Assembly (NCBI GenBank): GCA_004519485.1
Contig: CP038115.1
Location: 773,053 to 837,052, forward strand
DNA from: Nannochloropsis oceanica
Lineage: Eukaryota > Sar > Eustigmatophyceae > Eustigmatales > Monodopsidaceae
Direction: 5' to 3'
DNA length: 64,000 nt
Shown here: piece after piece, positions 10,606 to 20,898 of the stretch
How the letters are laid out: each line of letters begins with the position of its first letter
How positions within the stretch are numbered: position 1 is the stretch's first letter
Position numbers and translations under genes: made by a program
The notes under the pieces: model-generated
Seen by the model: only the letters and a program-made list of their open reading frames with translations
Told to the model about the DNA's origin: nothing
Database searches by the model: none

Positions 10606-10793
10606 ATGTAAGCGGTAAGGTAGGTGCGAATCAGAACTGGTCCAGCGTGGCATTTGGAAACGGCGTATTTGTCGCCGTGTCCACCAACGGCATTGGAGCG
10701 GGTTGTTTTTCTTTGCAGCCCTTGGTAGACAAATTACGTGCTAATATTGTTTCAAGGGCATCAAATTTTGGGGTATCAGTATCAGAAAAATAA
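10606..10793 (+). pseudogene. Fragment with one WSSVAFGNGVFVAV beta-propeller-type repeat
   Basis: Plus frame reads NWSSVAFGNGVFVAVSTNG, then 30 more residues to TAA at 10,791. This is the signature blade of a repeat protein common in bacterial and viral fibre or surface proteins, where it normally occurs several times. Only one unit is present and no start is visible, so it is a remnant. It lies on the strand opposite to the neighbouring fragments. Confidence 0.45.
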
Positions 10794-11129
10794 AATGTAT
10801 GTACTACTACACACCCACGTCAAAAAAAACATGTACACATTCATGATTCATTCTTTTACGAGTACATATCATCGATCGTATTGGACATTAATGGAGAAAC
10901 GTCGACCGCGTTCTCACTTGAACCAAGAGTCCGGGATTGCGAGCATCAACGAAGCTCTCAATGATGTCGAGACAATGATTATCACCACCACGTCGTCGAT
11001 AATCACCAGTCATGAAATCATGAGTGCATCCGAGGCAATCATGCCGACGAGGCTCAGAAACAAAATCAGTCAACATGTTCACACATCATTTTCAGAACTT
11101 GAACGAGAAAATCCGACCGGTGGTCTTAT

Positions 11130-11460
11130 CGTCTCCACTGACAGAATACACGCCGATCTGCTGTCCATCGACGTCACCCTGTCCCAATCCGCATCCACTA
11201 CCTACACCGCCCCCACTACTTTCCCCGAAACCCCCATCCCCCCCACTACTTGCCTTACTATTACTTTCTCCACCTCCATTATTTGCCTCACTACTACTTC
11301 TACCACCTCTATTGCCCACACTACCACCTCCAACCCCACTACCTCCATACCCACCTTCACCACTACCTCCAACACTTCCACTACTTGCCTCACCTCCACC
11401 AAATCTCCATCTTCACCTCCATCATCGCTATCGCTGCCGACCCATTCGTAACTATCATGA
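11130..11460 (+). repeat. Thr/Ser/Pro-coding low-complexity tract (CCACTACCTCCA-like)
   Basis: Degenerate CACTACTT/CCACCTCC repeats, open on both strands (Thr/Pro-rich on plus, Gly/Ser or Val/Glu-rich on minus). The frame at 10,738-11,451 has an ordinary N-terminal half and may be a real but unknown protein with this tract as its tail. Confidence 0.5.
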
Positions 11461-12106
11461 TAATGCTGTTGCATTGCCAAGTTTTGAGAGCACCAATTGT
11501 ATCGCCACGGATTGTAATCCTGCTCGTTTCTTCTTCATGAGGGCGCGAATTGCCGTATCGGAAGATAGTGCAATTCGTACATTGGCATCCAGGATCTCCA
11601 AGTCATCTCCCCCCACTTTACTCTCATATGCATTCGTCGATGTTCCAAGGCACCGCCATCATTTCATAAAGTTCCCGTTTCAACGATCTCGCCAGACAGT
11701 TTCCCGTAGGCATGCTTGGCGAGTACGACATGAACACTACGCGGAGGTACTTTATCAAGGAGATTGTTGAATACCCTGGAAACCATCCGTGGATCGAGTT
11801 TCGAGTATCCATTGTATCCGTGCATACCAATAATCCTAGAATATAATTTCACGATACGGGTCGTTTGAGTCGGTAGCGATAGAGCGCAAAGATGCCGACA
11901 GCGCTTGTTACGACGACAGCTATTCCGATCGTTGAAAATGGTCTTGGGATGCATGGGTCGAGATGCTGTCGAGCGGGGGGGCGAGGGATAAATGGTAGTT
12001 GTCGTGGAGGGAGGTGACATTGGCTCCTGATGAATTGGTGCTGATGGCGCCTTGGGTGTTGTCACTGGAGGGCTTGTCATTGGGGTCGTTGTTTGGGCAT
12101 CGGTAC
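11460..12106. other. Unassigned decayed coding-like sequence
   Basis: Minus-strand frames around 11,460-11,650 (DLEILDANVRIALSSDTAIR) and 11,664-12,080 look protein-like but lie in different frames and match no family I know. Probably remnants of the same unknown element as 9.2-10.8 kb. Confidence 0.3.
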
Positions 12107-12128
12107 GTTAGGGTTAGGGTTAGGGTTA
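12107..12128 (+). repeat. Interstitial telomere repeat (TTAGGG)3
   Basis: GTTAGGG units read on the plus strand, directly followed by a family 1 dispersed repeat copy. Confidence 0.95.
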
Positions 12129-12262
12129 CTGACTGTACAATGTGTACGTTTTTGGCTCTTTTCACTTTTTTGGGGGATTAATCACCATTATGAGCCTTAT
12201 CATCCGGTACGATCGCATCTACTTCTATCATGATGTGAGCATCAAAATAAGCCCGTCCCGCA
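12129..12262 (+). repeat. Dispersed repeat family 1 copy
   Basis: Shares with copies at 22.2, 27.5, 29.2, 40.5, 46.4 and 49.7 kb the core GCTCTTTTCACTTTTTTGGG, then GCATCTACTTCTATCAT and GAGCATCAAAATAAG. Non-coding. The 5' end present in other copies (ACAGAAAGTTATGTACG) is replaced here by the telomere repeat. Confidence 0.7.
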
Positions 12263-12695
12263 TATATAAACACCTCTGGCGGTACGGTTATTTCAAGGGC
12301 TGGGATTCCGGACAGAGAATTGAATTCATGTTGACACCCATTTAGATCCTCTCAAAAGCAGTTTAGATACTGCAGTGGATTTGATAGGTCGAAACTATAT
12401 AGACCTTGGTGAACAAGAGTATAATCCCCTACCATTAATACGTTTTGTGTGGGTATGTTGATACTATAGTCTCCAGTTTTATGGCGATTAGGAATTGATT
12501 GTCCGCGGTACAGGAGTGGACTACATTCAAAAAGAACATAGCTTACTGTATTGCCCACACATAGGATGGGGTTAGCAAGCATAAGTTTACTTCTTCGCAA
12601 ATCACTTCGTGAGGGAATCCATCACGCAGAAAATCGATAGACAATACCCTCGAAACATGCGGTCCCCCAGCTCCAACTGCATCTTTGGTGCTGCA

Positions 12696-13361
12696 CTACT
12701 TAGTGGGAATGGAAAGCAATGTTTCGTTGCAAGCCCTCTGAATTATCTTGATCGCCTTTTGCAGGGCCCTTGTCACCACAATGGATCCGCATGAGGCCTT
12801 GACCACAGATACTGACTCTCCTCTCAATCCTACCCTGAGTTCCCCCTCAAGATAATCATGAAAATCGACTTCCCATGCCAGACGTAGAAATTTTGGCTCT
12901 ATCCCTGAGCTTCCACCATACACAAAGTACTTATCGGCGGCCACCGATACAAGTGCGGACCCAAACATGCTAAGAGGCATATCGCTAGCATATTGAAATG
13001 TCCTTGTGTCCATGTGGTATTGAAGCACCACATCGGAAACGTACTGAGCTGCCCCAGTCTTTTGGCCTCCGAGTAATAGCGCCACGTTCTTCCCTCGGAC
13101 TTGCAGTGGCGTACGTGTTTCCAGGGGCACACATGGGATGTGGACTTCTTCCGGCAACCAGATGTTCATGCGCAAATCGAAGAAGAACACTTTGTTGATG
13201 ACGTGTGAATCAGCGGGACGCCCCGGGAGGAAGTGAATGAGTTGATGCTTTTCATCAAGTAAAAGCGTCGCATGTGTGGTATTTACACGCGGTATTGAAA
13301 GCCATTTGAGTACCGACAATGTGCAAGGGTCAAACTGGAAGAAGCGCAAGGGGGTTTGCAC
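12696..13361 (-). CDS. Kelch-like beta-propeller protein, partial
   Basis: Single open frame of 221 codons. It has Kelch-type blade features: FFFDLRMNIWLPE, VALLLGG, then a Tyr-x-Met stretch and DKYFVYGGSSG, where the Gly-Gly pair ends a strand as in Kelch repeats. Such propellers mediate protein binding. Only two or three blades are visible, fewer than the 5-7 needed, so it is partial. Its 5' end overlaps the end of the Harbinger transposase frame on the same strand, suggesting that the transposon inserted into or next to it. Start uncertain. Confidence 0.5.
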   Translation of the reverse strand: MQTPLRFFQFDPCTLSVLKWLSIPRVNTTHATLLLDEKHQLIHFLPGRPADSHVINKVFFFDLRMNIWLPEEVHIPCVPLETRTPLQVRGKNVALLLGGQKTGAAQYVSDVVLQYHMDTRTFQYASDMPLSMFGSALVSVAADKYFVYGGSSGIEPKFLRLAWEVDFHDYLEGELRVGLRGESVSVVKASCGSIVVTRALQKAIKIIQRACNETLLSIPTK

Positions 13362-14753
13362 GAACTCATTGCTGCCATGTGACCTCCGCCGTACGTGCCG
13401 TGGGGCAGAAAGATTTCATCCAGGGTTGGCGATTCTCCCCCGAAGTAGTAAACCGTTTGATTACCCCCATGCAGGCAAGTATGTACATTTGTTAAAGTGG
13501 TACAGACCAGATGCAGCTTGCCCAACGGAGAAACACCCACCTAGATGTGTGGCACGAGACGCAAACGGCGCCAAAGCGAAAATATGCGATCGAACGTCCA
13601 TTCAATGCAGACGCGCGCCCGTCAAAGGTTGCCATTGTGAGTGAGATCCTCTGGTGTGAAAGGTCTATTGCGGTCGTGTGACGTGACTTTAAAAGCTCTC
13701 ATGCGTCGACCACGGTAAGCCGGGTCACCCAAAGCTGCGCACGCTCTCCCCACACGTGCATTGATACGGATCATCGCACTGAAGTTACAGGCGATATCCT
13801 ACATCGCGGCGTCATTGCGTACACTAGGAAGAGGACCATAGCACGACTCGACGAGTCCCACTGAGGACACTACTCCTTGGAATTTGATCCCGTGATATTT
13901 GTAGTCCCCGTTGTAGTACCGTTCCTGGTGCCTGGTAGGATAACAAACCCTCTTGCAGGTGAGGACGGTGAATGTGTGGAAAGAGTGTGAGAGGGGTGGG
14001 CCAGTGTGGCCCATGGAGGGGTACGACAAGGAACAATCAGGGCGACGGGGACATACGGCAAAACGTTCACGCCATCAATGCAAAGATAGGATTCGCAGGC
14101 AGACGGATCCACCGGGTTTGCTTTCGTGCCCAAGAATGTGCAGTACTCTACCATCTTGTTTGACAAACGTTCCTCGTTCAAGTCCAAAAGGAAGGCCCAT
14201 TGGTCAAACAAGTACTCCAGCATGTTGTTGGTCCATTTTGTTGTTTGTATACGGTCATATCCGTACAACTTTTCCATCGTACCTCGCACAGAGTAGAGAT
14301 GGGAATTGCGGCCAAGAAGCATCACAAATACCATCCCTTCACATATTTTTGGCATCCTGTCCATGTTGACAGGCGGGCGATGAGGTAAACGGTAGGAGAG
14401 GGGGAGAGCGGGTAAGCCATTTATGGGTCAAGAACTACAGCGTATGCCTTTAGGAAGATTAGCATGTGCAAGACAGTAATTATTGGCCATGAGCGCTTAC
14501 CCTTCCAACTCGACAACTGCATCAATGCGGAGTCTGGGGAGCATGCACCACACCTGCTCCTTGGTAAACCGGTGCATTTTCAGGAAGAAATCATCGGAAA
14601 AGTCTTCGAAGAGCTGCGGCAATTTACGAGTGCGTTTGGATCTAGATTGCAAGATGCACCGGATAGCTAGTAGTCGTCAAAGAAGCTCATGTACAGAAGG
14701 ACCACAAAAATTACGAGGTCTTCATCATCCACATCCATCAAGTGTTCGTCCAT
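13283..14753 (-). mobile_element. Harbinger/PIF-type DDE transposase, degraded
   Basis: Minus strand. Start near 14,753. First exon to a donor at 14,500 (FFLKMHRFTKEQVWCMLPRL, a helical region seen before the catalytic core); next exon from 14,356. Catalytic pieces in order: YLCIDG (first Asp), then YYNGDYKYHGIKFQGVVSSV and LVESCYGPLPSVRNDAAM, ALGDPAY (second Asp), RVCIEWTFDRIFSLWRRL (Glu), and the typical end LTNVHTCLHGGNQTVYYFG with SPTLDEI. This order matches DDE_Tnp_4 (PIF/Harbinger) proteins. Breaks: a frameshift near 14,670, a TGA before the Glu block (about 13,625) and others, so it is probably inactive unless these are sequence errors. Terminal inverted repeats were not identified. 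Confidence 0.82.
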
Positions 14754-15158
14754 GTTGGACAAACCAAGCGTACTCTGCCTTAGCAAACACCTCGAGACAA
14801 CGCTGTGTATGTGATTGGAATCGTGTGAGGAAAGAGGGAGGAAGTGGTCGTGAAGGACATCTTATGGGCAAATAAATGCCTTTGATGTGAGCACTAAAAT
14901 AGTGTATCGGAAGGTAGGGTGGGTAGCATGCCACGCACCTCCGCGAAGCGACCATCTCCAGAAGTTAGGATTGGGAAGGACACTTTGTGATTTAAAGCTG
15001 ATGCATGGGTCCTACTGTGATATTTGTACGCGTGTGGTCGCTTTGTACGTGTAAGGGAGGGAAGAGATGTATGGGTTAGGATTAGATCATGGGGCTCCCA
15101 TCCTTCCTTTCTCACTAAGTATTTGCTTAATGTGCAATATATCAGGGCGCTTCCTCAC

Positions 15159-15409
15159 TCACGCTACACGTCCACCATCCTCCTTGCTCTGCCAATCTAC
15201 CACAGCGGTGCATAGCGTCTCGTAAGTCTGCCGGCCGTTGGTGCCTTTATGACTAGCTTTTCCCACTGCACGACGTCTTGGATGCGGTCCACCAACTCCA
15301 AATTCAGCCTGTCGTCTTCCTTGTAGTACAGGGTGACATCGGCCTTGAATCCATCTATGACTACTGCCCTCCTCGTCAACAGTCCCCACACGCGATCAAA
15401 ATATTTCAT
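15159..15409 (-). CDS. Unknown exon-like frame
   Basis: Reads YFDRVWGLLTRRAVVIDGFK and LVDRIQDVVQWEKLVIKAPT, ordinary globular composition. It may belong with the coiled-coil frame just upstream (15,620-16,135) as one minus-strand gene, linked by a segment near 15,480-15,600 that reads ALDNAKRYIQQLKAAKTKME. No family recognised. Confidence 0.35.
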
Positions 15410-15622
15410 GCTTAGCTGGCCACGAAAAGAATTGATTTGGCAAGGACGTCCGCCCTTCGGTAAATCGTAGATCTACATATTTCCGTCTTATCCTTTTCAA
15501 TGTCTCCTATCACCACACATACTTCCATCTTCGTCTTAGCAGCCTTCAGTTGCTGGATGTAGCGCTTGGCATTGTCGAGGGCAGCCTTGGTTTTCCTGGG
15601 CTAGGTGCATGCACTTCCCCCT

Positions 15623-16135
15623 TTAAATCGCCGCCTTCTCTTCCATTCTGTTCAAATGTTGCACCTCTGATTGAAGATCTTTCTTCTTCCTTTCGTCATT
15701 GATGCTCTTTTCCTTCCACTTATCCCGCTCCCTCCTCACCTCCAGAATGTGAACCTTGAGAGTATCCACTTGCTGGCGGGTTTTATGAAGGGAAGCGTTG
15801 TACTCCTCCTCCCTCCGGGCTCGCTCAGTAATTCGTGGGTCGTTCTTCTTCCGCATTGCGTCTAGCTCGATCTCCTTCTCCTTCTGCACTCTCGCAATCT
15901 CCAATCTTAAGTTCGTATCGGCGATGCTAGCGTAATTGCTGCGCTGCTCCCTCCTCCAGATCTCCACGTCCCCTTCCAAGCGTTTTACGCGAGCCGCTGC
16001 CATCTTGGATGCTGCCCGGCTCGCCGCCGCAAGCACCTCATCCTTCGTCATTTCCAAGACGTCTTTTGCCTCGATGATCCTCTCGCATACCCTCAATGCC
16101 TCTTGTACCTTTCTGAATCCTTGGGGAGAATAGTT
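15623..16135 (-). CDS. Coiled-coil protein, unknown
   Basis: About 165 residues of nearly continuous charged helix with heptad texture (RLEIARVQKEKEIELDAMRK, then VDTLKVHILEVRRERDKWKE). The frame is open upstream of the Met at 16,096 to about 16,135 (SPQGFRKVQEAL). Could be a host coiled-coil gene or the second ORF of a Harbinger-type element; the latter is inference from position only. Confidence 0.5.
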   Translation of the reverse strand, partial: NYSPQGFRKVQEALRVCERIIEAKDVLEMTKDEVLAAASRAASKMAAARVKRLEGDVEIWRREQRSNYASIADTNLRLEIARVQKEKEIELDAMRKKNDPRITERARREEEYNASLHKTRQQVDTLKVHILEVRRERDKWKEKSINDERKKKDLQSEVQHLNRMEEKAAI

Positions 16136-16808
16136 GCTATAGGGAAGTCGGAGGTGGAAGAAGACAAAGTAAACTTCCGAAAAGAAAATAAGTAAAATGA
16201 AAATATAGAAGGATAGTCACACTTTTAAAAAAGACGCAATCATTCCTCATTTATTTGATTTCGATGTTCGTGTCTGATAATGTCTCTTGCCAACAATTGG
16301 AGAGGAGTCCCCCTCCAGTGGCTGCAAGTCAGTAAAAGCAGCCGAGAAAGAATGATGCCCCTCCGCTTCCCCACTGTCGTCCCGGATGTGACAAGCATAT
16401 GAAATGCATGCTTGTAAAGCTTGTAATCCTATTTCAGTCACTCATGGTTGAACCATAGCTCCTCTTTCTCTCAATCTCGTCCCAGATTACATCGTCAGGC
16501 GCTACTGCTGCTGCCCATGGCAGCTTGATGTTAGGCGCGCGGTATTATTATCGTCGCGTCCATCCTAAAAAAAGAAAGTAACTCATGAGCGATTGAAATA
16601 CAGAATGTGTCTGCCTCAATACGATGGAACCACAATTGATAAAATTAGATTTCATAGAAGAGTGACGAAGAGTGAAGAAGGTAGAGTCTGACTGATCTTC
16701 TCGTTATAATTCTGCGGCTCGATCATGAGATCTTAACCTGAATTTGATTTTTGCTGTTGAAAAGACTTGCGATCGATGCTCTTTGCTATGAGATGACTTT
16801 GCGATCGA
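16136..16808. other. Mostly non-coding, AT-richer
   Basis: A 64-codon minus frame at 16,247-16,441 may be an upstream exon of the coiled-coil gene. Otherwise no feature before the telomere repeat. Confidence 0.3.
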
Positions 16809-16831
16809 CTAACCCTAACCCTAACCCTAAC
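16809..16831 (-). repeat. Interstitial telomere repeat (CCCTAA)3
   Basis: CTAACCCTAACCCTAACC followed by CTAACAG; orientation opposite to the tracts at 12.1, 19.5 and 26.2 kb. Lies about 120 bp upstream of the WbsX-type gene. Confidence 0.95.
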
Positions 16832-16953
16832 AGAGATCATCGTGTCAAACAGTTCGATTCGTGTTCGAAATTGGGCGTCCGAGTTTGGAAATCGAAATAT
16901 CTAACTAGTTGGAAGGCATAATTTTTGCCGGGCTATTGCTATTTGCCTTCATC

Positions 16954-19062
16954 ATGTGGCGGTTAAAATGTGTGGTGGCATATGCTTTTGCATTACACTT
17001 CATCGCCTTTCTTCTCATTGGAAAAATGATTCATTTGAAAGAACGAGATTTTTTTCTACTAGCAAAATTTCTTGAGAGGACTTATGAGCCCACTTTGGCG
17101 GTGGGACAAGAGAAAAAAGTGATCGCTGCCTACTTTCCTCAGTTTCATGAATTCGAGGAGAATAACCAATTTTGGGGAAAAGGCTTCACAGATTTCTCCA
17201 ATGTCGCAAAGATTCACCAAAATCGGTACGGTCAGGCAATTATTAGGCCTGCCGAACGAATGGGCTTCTATGACTTGATGTCTCCCAGCCAAAGGCGTTT
17301 TCAGGGGGAGCTAGCAAGGAAGTATAATATTCATGGATTTGCCATTTACCATTACTGGTTCGGCACCAAAGCTATCATGGAAAAGCCACTGGAAATGATG
17401 CTCTTAGACGGCTACCCTGACATTCCTTTCTGTCTAACTTGGGCAAACGAGCCCTGGATGCGACAGTGGGATAAAAAGGACGGGTCAGAAACTCTCCTCA
17501 ATCAGACTTACGACCGAGAAACCTGGAAGCCTCATTTTGACTGGCTTTTACCCTATCTAGAGCATACAAATTATTTAAAATATAAGGGGCTACCAATCAT
17601 CCTAATTTACAAAGCGGACGATATTCCCGATTTGGAACGAATGATGATTCAGTGGAAAACGTGGGCGAGGAATGCAAATTTAATGGGCCTTCACGTGATA
17701 CAAATCAATGGTGTAGGCTGGAATGGATCGTCTTCTTGGGAATTGCAGCCAGGAATGGATTCTCTGGTCGAATTCTTCCCAAATTACATTTCGGCGTCCG
17801 GCTCTACTATGAACAACCTTGTGAGCACCCAAAAAAAGGCAGACAGTTACTTCTACGGCGCTTCCGCTGCCTTTGACAATTCTCCTAGATACTCCGACCC
17901 TACCGCTGGTGCTACGATCTATCCATTTCATCCGTCACATTTGTATTTCTGGCTCCGTCAAAATCTGGCCAGGACGGAGCCTGGTGGATTTGTGTTTTTA
18001 AATGCATGGAATGAGTGGGGACAGGGGTCTGCCATTGAGCCAAGCATCCAATGGGGTAGGCGATGGCTTGAAGCCATCCAAAGAGCTGTCTCCGATGAAC
18101 AGCGAGGCCATGTATCAAAAACCACGCCTGACGGTTATGTGAGCTCTGTGCCTTTGGAGGAGAACCCTGGTATGCCTGTAAGCCATAAGGCGACACAAGA
18201 TAGAGTGTGTATTATCGTCCGCACCTATAAGATCCATGCAACAGGCATCTACAACATCCATCAAATGCTCAACACTTTGCTTGCTTTGAACCACAAAAAC
18301 TGGAGAGCTTTCATCGTCAATACAGATGTAATTCCATTTGAGGATCTGCATACTATCGTTGACAAATATGAACATAAAGGAAAGATTGAAATTTCTCCCC
18401 TAACTGCCACTCGGAGCTTTGCAGATGACCCTAATTCGGCCTATGATATGACAGATAGAGCCATAGAGCACCACTGTGGTTCTAGCAAGGAGTTCAAATG
18501 GCTACTAGTCACTAACGGAGACAATTGGTACACTCCCGATGCTTTGGATTTCCTTCCTAATAACGTCGATCTTGTCTTAATGAATTTTTATTCACGATAC
18601 TCGATCATGAGTGCAATTGTGTGGACAAATGCCCCGCACGATCAGGCATGTTGCGAAAGGCTTCAAAACTATCAATGCATGGTAGCCGATCTCAAAATGG
18701 GCCACATTGATCTTGGCGCAGTGATATTTAATTATCAGAGATATCGTAAAGAGCACATCTCTTTTTCAACATTTAATGAACAGTCCAATACTCGATGTGG
18801 TGTAAAAAATGGCGGCTGCCACGATGGCCTCCTGCTCGAGTATTTGAAACAAAATGAATGGTCCTATAGTGGTCTTCCTGTTGATGTATGCACTATGTAT
18901 CACAATTCAAACCCCAAAAGCTGCGAGCTTGTTGGTGGGACATGGTTCGACACAATGGATCTGAGTGAAATGGGCTGTTACTATGGGAATATACTACCCG
19001 TGCCTCTGGAATCCGTGAACTATCAGGCATATATGGCAGCCCATGCAGCATGCGTGTGTTAA
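16954..19062 (+). CDS. WbsX-type (GH99-like) glycosyltransferase with C-terminal GT-A-like domain
   Basis: 702 residues from the ATG at 16,954; the frame opens at 16,909 after a stop but has no earlier ATG. One membrane anchor at residues 5-23 makes it a type II Golgi-type protein. Residues about 55-380 follow the WbsX/GH99-like fold: IAAYFPQFHEFEENNQFWGKGFTDF split as IAAYFPQFHE and WGKGFTDF, then FAIYHYWF (129-136), LTWANEPW (161-168) and NAWNEWGQGSAIEP (from 350). WbsX proteins are known mainly from bacterial surface-polysaccharide clusters. From about 417 a second, independent domain begins (RVCIIVRTY) with NGDN at 521-524, probably a GT-A metal site, and many Cys near the end. Exact sugar and linkage cannot be read. 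A single-exon, bacterial-type first domain suggests an old transfer; that is inference. Confidence 0.85.
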   Translation: MWRLKCVVAYAFALHFIAFLLIGKMIHLKERDFFLLAKFLERTYEPTLAVGQEKKVIAAYFPQFHEFEENNQFWGKGFTDFSNVAKIHQNRYGQAIIRPAERMGFYDLMSPSQRRFQGELARKYNIHGFAIYHYWFGTKAIMEKPLEMMLLDGYPDIPFCLTWANEPWMRQWDKKDGSETLLNQTYDRETWKPHFDWLLPYLEHTNYLKYKGLPIILIYKADDIPDLERMMIQWKTWARNANLMGLHVIQINGVGWNGSSSWELQPGMDSLVEFFPNYISASGSTMNNLVSTQKKADSYFYGASAAFDNSPRYSDPTAGATIYPFHPSHLYFWLRQNLARTEPGGFVFLNAWNEWGQGSAIEPSIQWGRRWLEAIQRAVSDEQRGHVSKTTPDGYVSSVPLEENPGMPVSHKATQDRVCIIVRTYKIHATGIYNIHQMLNTLLALNHKNWRAFIVNTDVIPFEDLHTIVDKYEHKGKIEISPLTATRSFADDPNSAYDMTDRAIEHHCGSSKEFKWLLVTNGDNWYTPDALDFLPNNVDLVLMNFYSRYSIMSAIVWTNAPHDQACCERLQNYQCMVADLKMGHIDLGAVIFNYQRYRKEHISFSTFNEQSNTRCGVKNGGCHDGLLLEYLKQNEWSYSGLPVDVCTMYHNSNPKSCELVGGTWFDTMDLSEMGCYYGNILPVPLESVNYQAYMAAHAACVC

Positions 19063-20338
19063 TTTCACTCTACCTTGGTCTCTGGAAATCGTGGATTATC
19101 AGGCATCAATGGTAGTTTCCCATGAATCTTCGTATGGTGATCTATATTTACAAACTACAGGGATTGTGTAAAGTGTAAGCAATTATTAGGGTACCTCACC
19201 TCGTTTGATACGCCTCATTCCTTGTTTTTCCAGTTGAAGTATTTCTTTTCGCATAGCTGACAGGACTTCTTCAGTCCCTCTCTCATTTCTCTTGTTTACA
19301 ACCTCGACACATAATCGTTTCTCTTGTCGTCCTGTTTTTCCACTATTTGTCGTGTTTTACACCCTGGCTCCTCCACGGACTATTCACGCGAAAGTTTCTT
19401 TATCTCCGACAAAAATGGTGACAAATACTTTATATTGCCTCCATGCGGACCAATTAAAACGCAGCACTCATATATCTGCTGTTCCATTTTCCACATGGGA
19501 TTGTTGTGAGTTGGGCCAGGAGGTTAATTGTTATGGCTAAACCCTTCGTTAGGGTTAGGGTTAAGCTTCTCTATATGTACGAGAGGTGGAAGTTGGACCA
19601 AGCTCCTCCGTTCCAATCCTTCCACAACGCAACAAAATCAACCAAATAGCCTGTATACAGGAGGGGTGGAACTTGCCCACTATAGATTGTCGATGTCCAG
19701 TGCCCACCTACACGGGGGTTCAAGCTTCTCTTCAAGCCGAATTACTTTGAACCGCGTCAATCGAGAGCTGCTATGAATTGTGTCATCCAACATTATAATA
19801 CGTAAGTTGGTTATTCCATTGAGGGTTTCGATTTGCATAAGGAAATCATCAGTTTATTCTCTTCCCTCCTTCTTCTTCCTTTCCCCCTTTTCTTTCCTTA
19901 CTACTCTTTTTTAAAATTTTTTATTCCGGGTACCCAGGTCACTCGTGTACTCTGTTGCAAATCATAACCCGGGTGGGTTTTTATCCTAATTTTGGCTCAG
20001 ATTTTGCTGGTACCCAGAATATCGATACCCGGTGCTCCCTTTTGATAAAGAACAAAAGAAGGAAATCGGCTCTGTTCTGGCTAATCGTGGAAATCAGAAA
20101 TATTCAAGCGCTCACATTTCTTTTGGGCTTTGTGTTTGCCTTTTTTCCCTTTATCTCATATTTGTGTTTGCTCTATGTACATAATATTTGTCTTATTTTG
20201 GCTTGTCTCTAATTGGCTTGGCTTCGCTGCATGTTTAATAATCAATGCTTTCTACATATACTAGAACTACTAAATAATGGTCATAAGCTATATTCGACAT
20301 TTTCATGAACGACCTCACTTATCATATATCTTAGATCA
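19063..20338. other. Intergenic, no gene seen
   Basis: No coding features. Contains the short telomere tract at 19,548. 19,790-20,230 is AT-rich and pyrimidine-rich. Confidence 0.5.
19548..19563 (+). repeat. Interstitial telomere repeat (TTAGGG)2
   Basis: GTTAGGGTTAGGGTTA on the plus strand, isolated in intergenic DNA. Confidence 0.85.
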
Positions 20339-20529
20339 CTAAGTTCCTAGCGATGAAAAATACGTGTGGTGCAGGGTACAACTTCGCGAGAGATCGGGCA
20401 GACACCAGGATACTACAGCGAAGTTGGCATCTAATCCTTGTAATTTTGGTGCTCGGGCTTCTGTCACATGAAGAAACATATTATATTCTTCCAACCTCCA
20501 AGATTTCAATCTTCTCTGCAAATTCCTCC

Positions 20530-20898
20530 TCACCAGCCGATACTAGGGAGTTTGGGGCAATTGATCCGACAAAAAGTCGCAGGTTTATGAAACCAATTAT
20601 ATTTTCTGGGACAACCGATGTGCAACTCCAGCGATATAGAGATAGGATTACAGAAGAAGAGCTCGACAAATGGTTTGAGGCGGAGCAATCGTGTCCATGA
20701 CAATATTTCAAAAGACACTGCACTGTCTTTCCGCCACCAGATTTGAGAATCAGTCAATTTCCCGGTCTCTTTGTCAAAGAAGAAAAAAGACCCAGCCTTC
20801 ACTGCCAACTTTTCACGGACATATTCCTCCAAGTTATGGACGGCCTGCACTTTCAACTCCCATCGATTGCTCTTGCCATTCGTCTTCAGAATCGACAA
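20530..20898 (-). CDS. Unknown exon-like frame
   Basis: Begins NRWELKVQAVHNLEEYVREK and continues AVKAGSFFFFDKETGKLTDS: a plausible folded protein with no recognised family. It lies 5'-to-3' after the two frames at 20,834-21,678 on the same strand and may be part of the same broken gene. Confidence 0.35.
   Translation of the reverse strand: MSILKTNGKSNRWELKVQAVHNLEEYVREKLAVKAGSFFFFDKETGKLTDSQIWWRKDSAVSFEILSWTRLLRLKPFVELFFCNPISISLELHIGCPRKYNWFHKPATFCRINCPKLPSIGW

Noticed and set aside
13283-13540. First read as a Kelch blade (YYFGGESPTLDEI)
   Set aside because: The order LTNVHTCLHGGNQTVYYFG is the usual end of Harbinger-type transposases and follows the catalytic Glu block directly.
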